Shown here piece after piece: positions 25,355 through 35,001 of a DNA stretch of 64,000 nucleotides. The position numbers and the translations under genes were made by a program. The DNA is from JAYPAN01 sp049597955 (GTDB lineage Bacteria > Pseudomonadota > Alphaproteobacteria > RS24). The notes beneath the pieces were generated by a model. That model was not told the DNA's origin and searched no databases. It saw nothing but the letters and a program-made list of their open reading frames with translations. Numbering within the stretch: the stretch's first letter is position 1; each line of letters starts with the position of its first letter. The stretch is taken from assembly GCA_049597955.1 (NCBI GenBank), contig JBMYND010000001.1, positions 1 to 64,000 of the forward strand, written 5' to 3'.

Positions 25355-26233
25355 ATGTCGGTTCATCAATCCGCATCAGCCGCTTCGGCCCGGATGACCG
25401 TGCCGCAAGTCATGGCGCGCAAAGGCGCAGAGCCGCTTGTGTGTCTGACCTCCTATCACGCGCATACGGCCCGCCTGATTGACCCATTTGTCGATATTTT
25501 ACTGGTCGGCGACAGCCTTGGCATGGTCATGTATGGCATGGAGTCAACGCTGGGTGTCACGCTGGATATGATGATTGCCCATGGTGCCGCCGTCATGCGC
25601 GGCGCTGACAGCGCGCTGGTGGTGGTTGACATGCCTTTTGGCAGCTATGAGGAAAGCCCGTCACAGGCTTTTCACAATGCCGCCCGCGTGTTGAAAGAAA
25701 CCGGTTGCCAGGCGGTTAAGCTGGAAGGCGGCGCGCGCATGGCGGACACAGTGCATTATCTGACGCAACGCGGCATACCGGTCATGGGGCATATCGGGCT
25801 GACGCCGCAAAATGTCAATGTGATGGGCGGCTTCAAAACGCAAGGGCGCGATACGGCGCAATGGCCCGAAATTGAGGCCGATGCGGCTGCCTTGGAAGCG
25901 GCAGGAGCCTTCGCCATTGTGCTGGAAGGCATGGCCGAGCCATTGGCCGACCGGATTTCCGGACAGCTTGGTGTGCCGACTATTGGCATTGGCGCGTCGG
26001 CCGGATGTGACGGGCAGATTCTCGTGACCGAAGACATGCTCGGCCTTAATCCGAATGTGCCGAAATTTGTCAAGGAATTTGCCACTCTGGGCCAGCAAAT
26101 TGCCAATGCGGCGCGCAGCTATGCCGAAGAAGTGCGCGGGCGACGTTTTCCTGACAAAGCCCATACCTATTCCATGAAAACAGTGATAGACAATGAGCCG
26201 CAAAATCGAATGGCGACAAAGGGCAAGAATTAG
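25355..26233 (+). CDS. panB: 3-methyl-2-oxobutanoate hydroxymethyltransferase (ketopantoate hydroxymethyltransferase)
   Basis: First step toward pantothenate and CoA: transfers a hydroxymethyl group from methylene-tetrahydrofolate to ketoisovalerate. The 292-residue TIM barrel shows the metal and substrate segments LLVGDSLGMVMYGMEST, DMPFGSYEE, KLEGG and GHIGLTPQ, and GIGASAGCDGQILVTEDMLG near the end. The ATG at 25355 with AAGGAAA upstream is preferred over the ATG at 25334, which has no ribosome site. No panC lies next to it; the downstream genes are envelope biogenesis factors. Confidence 0.95.
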   Translation: MSVHQSASAASARMTVPQVMARKGAEPLVCLTSYHAHTARLIDPFVDILLVGDSLGMVMYGMESTLGVTLDMMIAHGAAVMRGADSALVVVDMPFGSYEESPSQAFHNAARVLKETGCQAVKLEGGARMADTVHYLTQRGIPVMGHIGLTPQNVNVMGGFKTQGRDTAQWPEIEADAAALEAAGAFAIVLEGMAEPLADRISGQLGVPTIGIGASAGCDGQILVTEDMLGLNPNVPKFVKEFATLGQQIANAARSYAEEVRGRRFPDKAHTYSMKTVIDNEPQNRMATKGKN

Positions 26234-26271
26234 GCGGCAAGAATTGGGCGGCAAGGATTAGGAGAGCGGTT

Positions 26272-26973
26272 GTGAGTGATATTTTTTCCGAAGTAGATGC
26301 CGAATTGCGGCAGGACAGAATGCGGGCTTTCTGGGAAAGCTATCGCGCTTTCATTATTGGCGGGGCTTTGTTTATTGTTGTCGCCGTCAGCGCCGTCACC
26401 GGAGTGCAAGCCTATACAAATTATCAAAATGAAGCCGCCTCAACGCGCTATGACGCCTTGCAGGAAGAAATTGCTGCGCTTGATGACAGGGCCGCAAAAA
26501 TTGACCGGCTCAATGCTTTCGCGGCGGCTGAAAATAATGGTTATGGCATATTGGCCGCTTTTGCCGCATCGGTCGAATTGGCCGCGCAAGGCGAGGGCGA
26601 AGCCGCCTTGGCCGGGTTTGACGCGCTGACCGGACGTGGCGGCGTGCCGACCTCCATGCGCGATTATGCGCGCTTGCAAGCGGCGACCATATTGCTCGAC
26701 AATAATGGAGCAATTGATGAAATCGCCGCCCGGCTGACACCGATATTGGACAGTGACAATGCGCTGCGCGCGACGGCACGCGATATTCTGGCGCTGGCTT
26801 ATATGCTGGCCGATGACCCGTTACAGGCGCGATTGCTGTATCAGGAGCAATTGGCCGATGAGACGGCGACGCGTTTGGCGCGCCAGCGCGCGCAAATTAT
26901 GCTGAGCGAGGTTGAGCTTATTCTCGCCCCCGGTGCCAATGCGGCAGATGCGCCCGAAAGTGCCGGTCAATGA
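26272..26973 (+). CDS. YfgM-like membrane-anchored TPR protein (translocon/BAM accessory)
   Basis: A 233-residue protein with a short cytoplasmic N-terminus, one membrane helix (about 27-47) and a periplasmic helical-repeat domain. This is the layout of YfgM/CpoB-type proteins, of which E. coli YfgM is a SecYEG-associated factor. The GTG start has AGGAG upstream. Its TGA overlaps the bamB ATG (ATGA), as in the yfgM-bamB-der order of many proteobacteria, and this context is the main support for the name. Confidence 0.82.
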   Translation: MSDIFSEVDAELRQDRMRAFWESYRAFIIGGALFIVVAVSAVTGVQAYTNYQNEAASTRYDALQEEIAALDDRAAKIDRLNAFAAAENNGYGILAAFAASVELAAQGEGEAALAGFDALTGRGGVPTSMRDYARLQAATILLDNNGAIDEIAARLTPILDSDNALRATARDILALAYMLADDPLQARLLYQEQLADETATRLARQRAQIMLSEVELILAPGANAADAPESAGQ

Positions 26974-28379
26974 GGGTCGCATTAACACAAATCAAAACCA
27001 ATGCCGCCCTGCCGGGGCGCTGTCTGGCCGTGGCGGCTTGTGCCGGTTTGGGCTTTTTGCTGTCGGCCTGTGGCGGCGGTGATGACAAGGCAAATTTTGC
27101 CGGCGACCGCATTTCGGTTTTGAGTTTTGAGCGCGTATTGGCAGTTGACCCGCGCCTTGAAGGTCAGCCGGTGCAGATACCGCCGCCTTTCCGCAATCGT
27201 GACTGGGCCAATCCGGGAGGCTTTGCCAGCCATGCCGCCTATCATCTTGAACTGGACGGGCTGGCACCGCTTTTTGAGGTGGCCGCAGTGGACGGCAATA
27301 GCGGCGAACGGCGTATTAAAGCGCCGCCCATTGTCGCCGCCGGTGCGGTTTTTGCGATGGGGGCGTCGCTCGATGTGGTCGCGGTTGATGCCGAGACCGG
27401 GGCGCTGCGCTGGAAGCAATCGGTCACGGCGCAATATCGTGAACCCAATCACGGGCTGACACGCTGGCTCGGCTTTGCCGATAAGCCGGCCGATATTGAT
27501 GACGGGTTTGGCGGCGGTCTTGCCTATGGCGATGGTCGCCTTTTTGCAACCACCGGCTTTGGCGAAGTGCTGGCATTGGATGCGCAAAGCGGTGAGATAA
27601 TTTGGCGTGTCAGCACCACTGTGCCATTTTCAAATGCGCCGACCGTGCGCGACGGGCGCGTCTATGTCGTATCGCAAGACAGCCGCTTGCAAGTCTTTTC
27701 TGCGGCTGGCGGCGAGCGGCTTTGGGATTATTTGGCGATTACTGAGCAGGCGACAATTTTATCGGCCAGCAGCCCGGCCGTGTCGGAGCAAACCGTCGTA
27801 GCCGGCTTTAATTCGGGCGAAGTGGTCGCCTTGCGTACAATTAATGGCACGGTGAGCTGGAGCGACAGCCTGACCAGCCGCGCGACGCAAGTCACGCCAT
27901 TGTCGGAACTTAATGCCATTGTCGGGCGTCCGGTGATTGACCGCGACCGCGTTTTTGTTGTCAGTCATGGCGGGCGCATGACCTCGATTGACCTGCGCAC
28001 GGGTGAGCGGATTTGGACAATTGATATTGGCTCGCTCGACACGCCCTGGGTGATGGGCGATTATGTGCTGGTCATGTCGCTTGACGGGGAATTAGTGTGC
28101 CTGTCACGCGGCCAGGGGCGGGTGCGCTGGGTCGCAAGCTTGCCGGCTTTTGAAAATCCGGAAGACCGCGAGGGCCGCATTCGCTGGGCCGGGCCGGTCG
28201 TTGCGGGCAACCGCATTTTGCTGGCATCCTCGCAAGGTATGATGGCCGTGTTAAATCTGCAAAATGGCACGATTGATGAAATGGTCGAACTTGGCGCGCC
28301 GGTCAGCCAGCAACCGATTATCGCCAATGGCACGCTTTATGTTCTGACCGATGAGGGCAGCCTGTTGGCGCGCCGCTAG
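26970..28379 (+). CDS. bamB: Outer membrane assembly lipoprotein BamB (PQQ-like beta-propeller)
   Basis: A 469-residue lipoprotein of the BAM complex that inserts outer-membrane proteins. The N-terminus has a long signal with lipobox LLSAC (Cys34), then Gly/Asp-rich linker and an eight-blade-type propeller with repeated motifs such as VVAVDAETGALRWK, VLALDAQSGEIIWRV and MTSIDLRTGERIWTID. Start overlaps the upstream gene by 4 bp. der follows 23 bp downstream, the usual bamB-der order. Confidence 0.93.
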   Translation: MRVALTQIKTNAALPGRCLAVAACAGLGFLLSACGGGDDKANFAGDRISVLSFERVLAVDPRLEGQPVQIPPPFRNRDWANPGGFASHAAYHLELDGLAPLFEVAAVDGNSGERRIKAPPIVAAGAVFAMGASLDVVAVDAETGALRWKQSVTAQYREPNHGLTRWLGFADKPADIDDGFGGGLAYGDGRLFATTGFGEVLALDAQSGEIIWRVSTTVPFSNAPTVRDGRVYVVSQDSRLQVFSAAGGERLWDYLAITEQATILSASSPAVSEQTVVAGFNSGEVVALRTINGTVSWSDSLTSRATQVTPLSELNAIVGRPVIDRDRVFVVSHGGRMTSIDLRTGERIWTIDIGSLDTPWVMGDYVLVMSLDGELVCLSRGQGRVRWVASLPAFENPEDREGRIRWAGPVVAGNRILLASSQGMMAVLNLQNGTIDEMVELGAPVSQQPIIANGTLYVLTDEGSLLARR

Positions 28380-28402
28380 CGTCGTCGGCACGGCCTTTGG
28401 CT

Positions 28403-29824
28403 ATGGCAGATCCATCTACACCCTTTATTCTGGCCATTGTCGGGCGTCCCAATGTTGGCAAATCGACGTTGTTCAATCGTCTGGTCGGGCGGCGTCTGGC
28501 TTTGGTTGATGACCAGCCGGGGGTAACACGCGACCGGCGCTATGGCGATGCACGGCTTGGCGATTTACGGTTCCAGATTATCGACACTGCCGGTTTTGAA
28601 GATGAAACCGGCGACAGCCTGCAAGCACGGATGCGGGCGCAAACCGAAGCGGCGATTGACGAGGCCGATATGGTGCTGATGCTGACCGATGCGCGCGCCG
28701 GTCTTTTGCCGGAAGATAAATATTTTGCCAGCCTTATCCGCAAAACCGAAGTGCCGGTTATTCTGGCTGCCAATAAGGCGGAAGGCCGTGCCGGTGAAAG
28801 CGGCCTGCATGAGGCATGGCAATTGGGGTTGGGTGAGCCGATTGCCCTGTCAGCAGAACATGGCAATGGCACGGAAATGTTGTATTCGCAAATTCGTGAT
28901 GCGATGGAAGCGCGCGCGCTTTATGCCCCTGACGGGGAAGAAGAAGACGACGAACCGGCCTTTGACCCGGATTTGCCATTTGAGGATGACCCCGACAAAC
29001 CTTTGCGGATTGCTGTGCTGGGGCGTCCCAATGCGGGCAAATCTACGCTTATCAATTTTCTGCTCGGCACGGACAGGCTGCTGACCGGGCCGGAAGCGGG
29101 TATTACCCGCGACAGTATTTCAGTCAATTGGACATGGCGCGACGCACAAGCGCCAAATGGGGCGCGTCCGGTAACTTTATGGGATACGGCTGGTGTGCGG
29201 CGCAAGGCGCGGGTCACGGAAAAACTGGAAAAACTGTCCGTGGCCGATGGCTTGCGGGCGGTTAAATTTGCCGAAGTGGTGGTCTTGCTGATTGACGCGA
29301 CCAGCCCGTTTGACAAACAAGATGTGCAGCTTGCCGATTTGGTCGAGCGCGAGGGCCGCGCCATGGTGATTGCCATCAATAAATGGGATTTGAAACTCGA
29401 CCGTGGCGAAGTGCGCCAGACCGTCAGTGACACGCTATTGCGTGCTTTGCCCAAATTGCGCGGCGTGCCAGTGGTGATGCTGTCAGCGGCGACCGGCAAG
29501 GGTGTCGAAAAATTAATGCCGGCTGTGCAGGCGCAATATCAGATTTGGAATGCGCGGGTTGGCACGTCCAAGCTCAATCGCTGGCTCGGTGAGGTGGTAG
29601 ACCGCCATCCGCCGCCCGCCGATAAAGGGCGTCCGGTTCGGCTGCGCTATATCACACAGGCCAAGGCGCGCCCGCCAAGCTTTGTCACTTTTTCAAGTCG
29701 CGGCCATGCCGTGCCGGAAAGCTATCAGCGTTATTTGCTGAATAATCTGCGCGAGCGTTTTGACTTGCCGGGCGTGCCATTGCGGCTGTTTGTGCGTAAG
29801 GGCAAAAATCCTTACGAGAAATAG
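28403..29824 (+). CDS. der: Ribosome biogenesis GTPase Der (EngA)
   Basis: A 473-residue double GTPase needed for 50S assembly. The first G domain has GRPNVGKST, DTAGFE and NKAEG; an acidic linker (EEEDDEPAFDPDLPFEDD) leads to the second with GRPNAGKST, DTAGV and NKWD. The C-terminal KH-like domain ends KGKNPYEK, diagnostic of Der. ATG 28403 is chosen over a TTG two codons upstream. In the first G4 motif NKAE replaces the usual NKxD, as seen in some alphaproteobacterial Der proteins. Confidence 0.97.
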   Translation: MADPSTPFILAIVGRPNVGKSTLFNRLVGRRLALVDDQPGVTRDRRYGDARLGDLRFQIIDTAGFEDETGDSLQARMRAQTEAAIDEADMVLMLTDARAGLLPEDKYFASLIRKTEVPVILAANKAEGRAGESGLHEAWQLGLGEPIALSAEHGNGTEMLYSQIRDAMEARALYAPDGEEEDDEPAFDPDLPFEDDPDKPLRIAVLGRPNAGKSTLINFLLGTDRLLTGPEAGITRDSISVNWTWRDAQAPNGARPVTLWDTAGVRRKARVTEKLEKLSVADGLRAVKFAEVVVLLIDATSPFDKQDVQLADLVEREGRAMVIAINKWDLKLDRGEVRQTVSDTLLRALPKLRGVPVVMLSAATGKGVEKLMPAVQAQYQIWNARVGTSKLNRWLGEVVDRHPPPADKGRPVRLRYITQAKARPPSFVTFSSRGHAVPESYQRYLLNNLRERFDLPGVPLRLFVRKGKNPYEK

Positions 29825-29833
29825 CGCAGCGGT

Positions 29834-30574
29834 TTAACGAAAATTGACAATCTCGCCGGTTTTATCGTTTTCCGGCGCCAGCAGGTTGAGGAATAGCGGG
29901 GCGAGTTCCGCCGGGGCAGGCAGGCTTTGCGGGTCTTCGCCCGGCATGGCTTGAGCGCGCATGGCGGTGCGCACCGGCCCCGGTGACAGTAAATTGACCC
30001 GCAATTTGTCATTTTTATGTTCATTGGCCCAGCTTTTGACCAGCGCATTAAGGGCCGCCTTGCTGGTTGCATAGCTTCCCCAAAATGGCCGCGCTTTGTC
30101 GGCGGCACCGGATGTCACAAAAACCGCGCGCGGTGCGTCGGATTGCATGAGCAATGGCTCCATGGCACGGATAAGCCGCGCATTGGCAGTGACATTAACG
30201 GCCATGGCTTTGTCAAAATCATCCGGCGCAATATGGGCAATCGGCGTCAGCGTGCCAAGCACTCCGGCATTGCCGACCAGCATATCAAGCTTGCCATAAC
30301 GCTCGGCCAATTGCGCGCCAAGCCGGTCAAGCGCATCGAAATCAGTAATATCCATCGGCACGCCGGTCGCGCTGCCGCCTTTGGCGACAATGCTGTCATA
30401 GAGTTCTTCCAGCGCGCCTTGCGTGCGGCTGAGCAAAAGCACATGCGCGCCGCTTGCCGCCAGCGCCTCGGCGACGGCATAGCCAAGCCCGCGCGACGCG
30501 CCGGTGACAAGCGCCAGCCTTCCGGTAAAATCATGGGTCGCCGCCATGGCGGAAGGGGAGGCAGGGTCAGCCAT
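29834..30574 (-). CDS. SDR-family oxidoreductase downstream of purF
   Basis: A 246-residue classical SDR with intact features: TGASRGLG cofactor motif, NAG in VGNAGVLG, the serine strand FVTSGAAD and the catalytic YATSK. Substrate unknown; it resembles 3-oxoacyl-ACP-reductase-like enzymes in general form. It starts 5 bp after the purF stop, and cvpA-purF-SDR is a recurring alphaproteobacterial order, but no role in purine synthesis is implied by the sequence. Convergent with der, 9 bp apart. Confidence 0.87.
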   Translation of the reverse strand: MADPASPSAMAATHDFTGRLALVTGASRGLGYAVAEALAASGAHVLLLSRTQGALEELYDSIVAKGGSATGVPMDITDFDALDRLGAQLAERYGKLDMLVGNAGVLGTLTPIAHIAPDDFDKAMAVNVTANARLIRAMEPLLMQSDAPRAVFVTSGAADKARPFWGSYATSKAALNALVKSWANEHKNDKLRVNLLSPGPVRTAMRAQAMPGEDPQSLPAPAELAPLFLNLLAPENDKTGEIVNFR

Positions 30575-30579
30575 TGGGG

Positions 30580-32043
30580 CTAAGCCTGCTCGGCCAAAAG
30601 CGATAGCTGGTTGACCCGCTCATCGCTTTGCTGGTCGGTCAGTTGTGTTGGATAATCGCCGGTGAAGCAATGGTCGGTATATTGCGGGCGCTCGGCATTG
30701 CGGCCCTCTTCATGCCCCATAGCGCGATACAGCCCATCCACCGATAAAAAGGCGAGGCTGTCTGCGCCAATATAGGCGCGCATTTCTTCCAATGAATGAT
30801 TGGCCGCCAGCAATTGGTCGCGGCTGGGTGTGTCAATGCCGTAAAAATCAGGGTGCGTGATGGGCGGCGCACCTATTCGCATATGCACTTCTGTGGCCCC
30901 GGCATCGCGCATCATTTGAACGATTTTCACCGATGTCGTGCCACGAACAATGGAATCATCAATCAGCACCACACGCTTACCATCCACATGCACACGATTG
31001 GCATTGTGTTTCAGCTTAACCGAAAAGGCGCGAATACTCTGTTGCGGCTCAATAAAAGTGCGTCCGACATAATGATTGCGGATAATGCCCAATTCAAACG
31101 GCACGCCGGATTGTTCGGCATATCCAATCGCTGCCGGCACGCCACTGTCAGGCACCGGTATCACCACATCGGCGGGCACACCGCTTTCCACGGCAAGCTG
31201 GCGGCCAAATGCTTTGCGACATTCATAAACGCTCAACCCGCCAACCATGCTGTCGGGACGGGAAAAATAAATATATTCAAAAATGCAAGGTCGCGGTGCC
31301 ATTGGCGGGAAGGGTTTAATGCTTTCCACACCGGCCTCGGTAATCACGACAATTTCGCCATTTTCCACGTCACGAATATATTTCGCGCCGATAATATCCA
31401 GCGCGCAAGTCTCGGAAGCGAGAATATAATGGCCGTCAAGCTGGCCAAGCACCAAAGGCCGAATGCCCAGCGGGTCGCGCGCGCCAATCAGCTTTTTATT
31501 GGTCATCACCACCAGCGCATAAGCGCCGTCAATCTGAAACAGCGCATCGGTGAAACGCGCCAGCGTATTGACGCGATTGGAACGCGCCACCAATTGCAAA
31601 ATTGTTTCCGTATCAGAGGTGGACTGAAAAATCGCGCCTTTTTTGACCAATTCTTCGCGCAAAGTCAGCGCATTGGTCAGATTGCCATTATGCGCCACAG
31701 CAAAGCCGCCGCCGGCCAAATCGGCAAATAGCGGCTGCACATTGCGCAGCACGGTTTCGCCGGTTGTTGAATAGCGCACATGGCCAACTGCCACATTGCC
31801 GACCAATTGGTTCAGAACACTGGCTTTGGTAAAATGCTCGCTGACCAGACCGAGCCGTCTTTCGGCGTAAAATTGCTTGCCGTCATAAGTGACGATTCCG
31901 GCTGCTTCTTGTCCGCGATGTTGCAGGGCGTGAAGCCCCAAAGCGGTCAGCGCGGCGGCGTCATCATGGCCAAATATACCGAATACGCCGCATTCTTCGC
32001 GCAACCGGTCATCATGTTGCATTCCGGGTGCTGCCAAAGGCAT
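30580..32043 (-). CDS. purF: Amidophosphoribosyltransferase
   Basis: First committed step of purine synthesis: PRPP plus glutamine to phosphoribosylamine. The 487-residue protein has a short propeptide ending before nucleophile Cys18 (REECGVFGIFG), an Ntn glutaminase half, and a phosphoribosyltransferase half with the PRPP loop VVLIDDSIVRGTT. The start is one base after the cvpA stop. The glutaminase segments HRGQEAAGI and GHVRYSTTG are intact. Confidence 0.97.
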   Translation of the reverse strand: MPLAAPGMQHDDRLREECGVFGIFGHDDAAALTALGLHALQHRGQEAAGIVTYDGKQFYAERRLGLVSEHFTKASVLNQLVGNVAVGHVRYSTTGETVLRNVQPLFADLAGGGFAVAHNGNLTNALTLREELVKKGAIFQSTSDTETILQLVARSNRVNTLARFTDALFQIDGAYALVVMTNKKLIGARDPLGIRPLVLGQLDGHYILASETCALDIIGAKYIRDVENGEIVVITEAGVESIKPFPPMAPRPCIFEYIYFSRPDSMVGGLSVYECRKAFGRQLAVESGVPADVVIPVPDSGVPAAIGYAEQSGVPFELGIIRNHYVGRTFIEPQQSIRAFSVKLKHNANRVHVDGKRVVLIDDSIVRGTTSVKIVQMMRDAGATEVHMRIGAPPITHPDFYGIDTPSRDQLLAANHSLEEMRAYIGADSLAFLSVDGLYRAMGHEEGRNAERPQYTDHCFTGDYPTQLTDQQSDERVNQLSLLAEQA

Positions 32044-32044
32044 A

Positions 32045-32767
32045 CTATTTTACCCCTTCCGTATTACGGATAAGCCGTTCCATCTGGTCACGCTCCAACC
32101 GTTTATAGCCTGTGTCAGGCGTGCTGTCTTGCTTTTCCTTTTCGGTCGCGCCATTTGTGTCGGGTATCAGATTTTCCAGATTATCCTCAACCACTTTGCG
32201 CAATACTTCGCCGCTGACTTCATCGATAATGCGCTCGCGCATTTCCGGACGCACCAGACCTTCAATATTGGAAATATTGACCGGCAAGCGGTCAATCGGC
32301 ACAATCGCCACCATGGCGCGCGTGCCGGTTTGCAAAAGCGGACGCAGCTTGGCTTTGGCCAGCCAGTCAGGATGTTCCTCTTCGGGGATGATAAGCACCA
32401 CCACGAAATAGGCCAAGCAGACAATAAATGCGCCCCGCAACAGACCGAATACAACGCCCAATGACCTGTCCAAAGCGCCGATTGAGCTGCTTTTCAGCGC
32501 ATTGGCCAAAATGCTGGCGGCAATGGAAAAGGCAATAAGCACGGACAGAAAGACCAGCAACATGGCGGCTGTGTTCACCATCCAGTCAGCCGACATATAT
32601 TGCGCCAGCAAGGGTTTGACCAAAGGCGACAGGAAAATCGCCGCATAGCCAGCCGCCAGCCACCCGGCTATCGACAAAACTTCCTTGGTGAAGCCGCGCA
32701 TCAAGGACAATGCGGCGGAGACCAGCAGCACGGCGGTTATCAGAAAATCAACGGCGAGTATTTCCAT
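32045..32767 (-). CDS. cvpA: CvpA family membrane protein
   Basis: A 240-residue protein with four predicted membrane helices in the first 140 residues (LITAVLLVSAALSLMRGFTK start; AAMLLVFLSVLIAFSIAASI; AFIVCLAYFVVVLIIP) and a polar C-terminal region of about 90 residues rich in charges. CvpA is needed for colicin V production and envelope stress tolerance in E. coli and is linked to purF in many genomes, as here. The charged tail ends in repeated RxxRDQMERL-type helices. Confidence 0.9.
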   Translation of the reverse strand: MEILAVDFLITAVLLVSAALSLMRGFTKEVLSIAGWLAAGYAAIFLSPLVKPLLAQYMSADWMVNTAAMLLVFLSVLIAFSIAASILANALKSSSIGALDRSLGVVFGLLRGAFIVCLAYFVVVLIIPEEEHPDWLAKAKLRPLLQTGTRAMVAIVPIDRLPVNISNIEGLVRPEMRERIIDEVSGEVLRKVVEDNLENLIPDTNGATEKEKQDSTPDTGYKRLERDQMERLIRNTEGVK

Positions 32768-32811
32768 GTCATTCTGCTATCATGAGTCGGCGGGCTGAGC
32801 GCCGTTTTGCC

Positions 32812-34197
32812 TTAATTTGACCCCGCGCCAATCGCCGCCATAAGGTCAGCCAGGCGGTCAATCGGTTTGACATTGAGGGGCTGGTTTTTTGGGTCGCGGC
32901 TTTTATTTTCTGCCAAAGGCGCGGTCATCACCGTTTCAAAGCCCAGCTTGGCAGCTTCATTCATTCGCATGGCGGCCTGCGCGACCGGCCGCACCGCGCC
33001 GGACAGGCTGACTTCACCAAACAGGGCCGTGCGCGGCGGTAAGGGTTTGTCGGCCAGAGATGAAATCAAAGCGGCGGCCACGGCCAAATCAGCCGCCGGT
33101 TCATTGACCCGCAAGCCGCCCGCAACATTCAAAAATACATCACGTCCGGCAAAGGACAGGCCGCAGCGCGCTTCCAGCACGGCCAGCACCATGGACAGCC
33201 GGTTCTGATCCCAGCCCACCACGGCGCGGCGTGGCGTCGCCAGCGATGAGGGCGCGGCCAAAGCCTGTATCTCCACCAATACCGGCCTTGTGCCTTCAAT
33301 ACCGGCAAACACAGCCGCCCCCGGCACATGCTCCTCATGCGATTCCAGAAACAGGGCGGACGGGTTGGTCACTTCTGCCAAACCTTCCGACAGCATTTCA
33401 AAAACGCCGATTTCATGGGCCGGGCCGAAGCGGTTTTTGATGGCGCGCAGAATACGGAACTGATTGCCGCGATCGCCTTCAAAATAAATCACCGTATCGA
33501 CCATATGCTCCAAAACGCGGGGGCCGGCAATCTGGCCATCTTTGGTCACATGGCCGACCAGCACCAAAGCGGCATTATTGTTTTTGGCAAAATGAATAAG
33601 CTCCTGCCCGGCGACACGCACTTGGCTGACCGTGCCGGGGGCGGCCTCAATGGCCGGTGACCACATGGTTTGAATGGAGTCAATAATGACCAGTGAAATC
33701 TCTGCCTCACCTGACAGCGTGCGCACAATATCGGCGCAATTTGTTTCCGCCGCCAACGAGACCGGCGCTTGTTCAAGGCCAAGGCGGCTGGCGCGCATGC
33801 GCAATTGGGCCAGCGCCTCCTCACCGGAAATATAAATACATCGCTTGCCCGATTGGGCGAGGGCGGCGGCGGCCTGCATGAGTAAAGTGGATTTGCCAAT
33901 GCCCGGATCGCCGCCAATCAATATGGCCGAACCCGGCACCAGCCCGCCGCCAAGAACGCGGTCAAACTCGCCAAGGCCGATAACAACGCGGCCCGGCTCG
34001 CTGCTTTCCCCGGCCAATGAAGTCAGGTCGATTTTCTTGCCCTTGCTGGTTTTGGCGCCGCGTCCCGCGGGCGGGGCGCTGCTGCCGGCTTGTTCGACAA
34101 GCGTGTTCCAAGCGCCGCAGCCCTCGCATTTGCCCGACCATTTGCTGCTGACTTGGCCGCAATTCTGGCAGACAAACTCGCTGGTGGCGCGCGCCAT
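32812..34197 (-). CDS. radA: DNA repair protein RadA (Sms)
   Basis: A 461-residue RecA-like branch-migration helicase. Order of parts: N-terminal C4 zinc finger (C10, C13, C24, C27), RecA core with Walker A GDPGIGKST, the RadA-specific KNRFG motif (AIKNRFGPAHEIG), and a C-terminal Lon-protease-like domain (FLNVAGGLRVNEPAADLAVA). The ATG shares one base with the mlaF stop. It sits between the Mla-type transporter genes and cvpA-purF on the same strand. Confidence 0.97.
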   Translation of the reverse strand: MARATSEFVCQNCGQVSSKWSGKCEGCGAWNTLVEQAGSSAPPAGRGAKTSKGKKIDLTSLAGESSEPGRVVIGLGEFDRVLGGGLVPGSAILIGGDPGIGKSTLLMQAAAALAQSGKRCIYISGEEALAQLRMRASRLGLEQAPVSLAAETNCADIVRTLSGEAEISLVIIDSIQTMWSPAIEAAPGTVSQVRVAGQELIHFAKNNNAALVLVGHVTKDGQIAGPRVLEHMVDTVIYFEGDRGNQFRILRAIKNRFGPAHEIGVFEMLSEGLAEVTNPSALFLESHEEHVPGAAVFAGIEGTRPVLVEIQALAAPSSLATPRRAVVGWDQNRLSMVLAVLEARCGLSFAGRDVFLNVAGGLRVNEPAADLAVAAALISSLADKPLPPRTALFGEVSLSGAVRPVAQAAMRMNEAAKLGFETVMTAPLAENKSRDPKNQPLNVKPIDRLADLMAAIGAGSN

Positions 34198-34994
34198 CAG
34201 GCAGTGCCGCCCTGATTGGCCGTGCTGATTTGCTGGCCTTCGACTTCAATCGGCCCATCGGGGCGGCCATTGATGAATTGCAGGAGAAACGGATTATCGG
34301 CCTGTTCAAGCGCATCCGTATCGCCCTGCCAGATAATCTCGCCTTTATAAAGCAGGGCGGTTTTGTCAGCAATGGCGCGCACGCTGGTCATGTCATGGGT
34401 GATGGTCAGCGTGGTCGCGCCCAAATCACGCACACAATCGCGTATCAAATGGTTAATGACATCGGTCATAATGGGGTCGAGGCCGGTGGTTGGTTCATCG
34501 AAGAAAATAATTTCCGGACGAGTGGCAATCGCGCGTGCCAGCCCGACACGTTTATGCATGCCACCCGACAGGGAGGCCGGATAGACATCGAGCAATTCGG
34601 CGCCCAGTTCAACCCGCGCCAAAGCTTCAACCGCCCAATCGCGGGCGCGCGATTGGGTCATGCCATCTTGCTGAAGCGCGCGAAAGGCGACATTGCGCCA
34701 AACCGGCAGGCTGTCAAACAAAGCGCCATTTTGAAACAACATGCCCATACGCGCGTCAATATCGGCGCGTGCGCCGCGCGTCAGGCCAATCGTTTCGCGC
34801 CCGTCAATTTTCAGCGAGCCGCTTTCCGGGCGCAACAGGCCAAGAATGGATTTCAGCATGACCGACTTGCCGCTGCCTGAGCCGCCAATCACCACCATGG
34901 ATTGCCCGCGTTCAATCTCCAGATTGACACCGCGCAGCACATGTTTGGTGCCGAAGCTTTTGTGAATCTCATTTAAGGAAATCATCGCGGCCAT
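34197..34994 (-). CDS. mlaF: Mla-type phospholipid ABC transporter ATPase
   Basis: A 265-residue ATPase with Walker A GGSGSGKSVMLK, signature LSGGMHKRVGLARAI and Walker B EIIFFDEPTTGLDP. The LSGGM variant and the EPTTGLDPIM segment are characteristic of MlaF/Ttg2A, which powers lipid transport between inner and outer membranes. Paired with the mlaE permease 7 bp upstream. The substrate-binding MlaD (MCE) protein is not in this neighbourhood. GAGG precedes the ATG at 34994. Confidence 0.9.
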   Translation of the reverse strand: MAAMISLNEIHKSFGTKHVLRGVNLEIERGQSMVVIGGSGSGKSVMLKSILGLLRPESGSLKIDGRETIGLTRGARADIDARMGMLFQNGALFDSLPVWRNVAFRALQQDGMTQSRARDWAVEALARVELGAELLDVYPASLSGGMHKRVGLARAIATRPEIIFFDEPTTGLDPIMTDVINHLIRDCVRDLGATTLTITHDMTSVRAIADKTALLYKGEIIWQGDTDALEQADNPFLLQFINGRPDGPIEVEGQQISTANQGGTA

Positions 34995-35001
34995 GCATGC
35001 C

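Noticed and set aside
30796..31731. 311-residue open frame antisense to purF
   Set aside because: It lies wholly opposite an unmistakable purF gene; its product is rich in His, Asn, Gln and Arg, the usual mirror image of coding sequence, with no domain.
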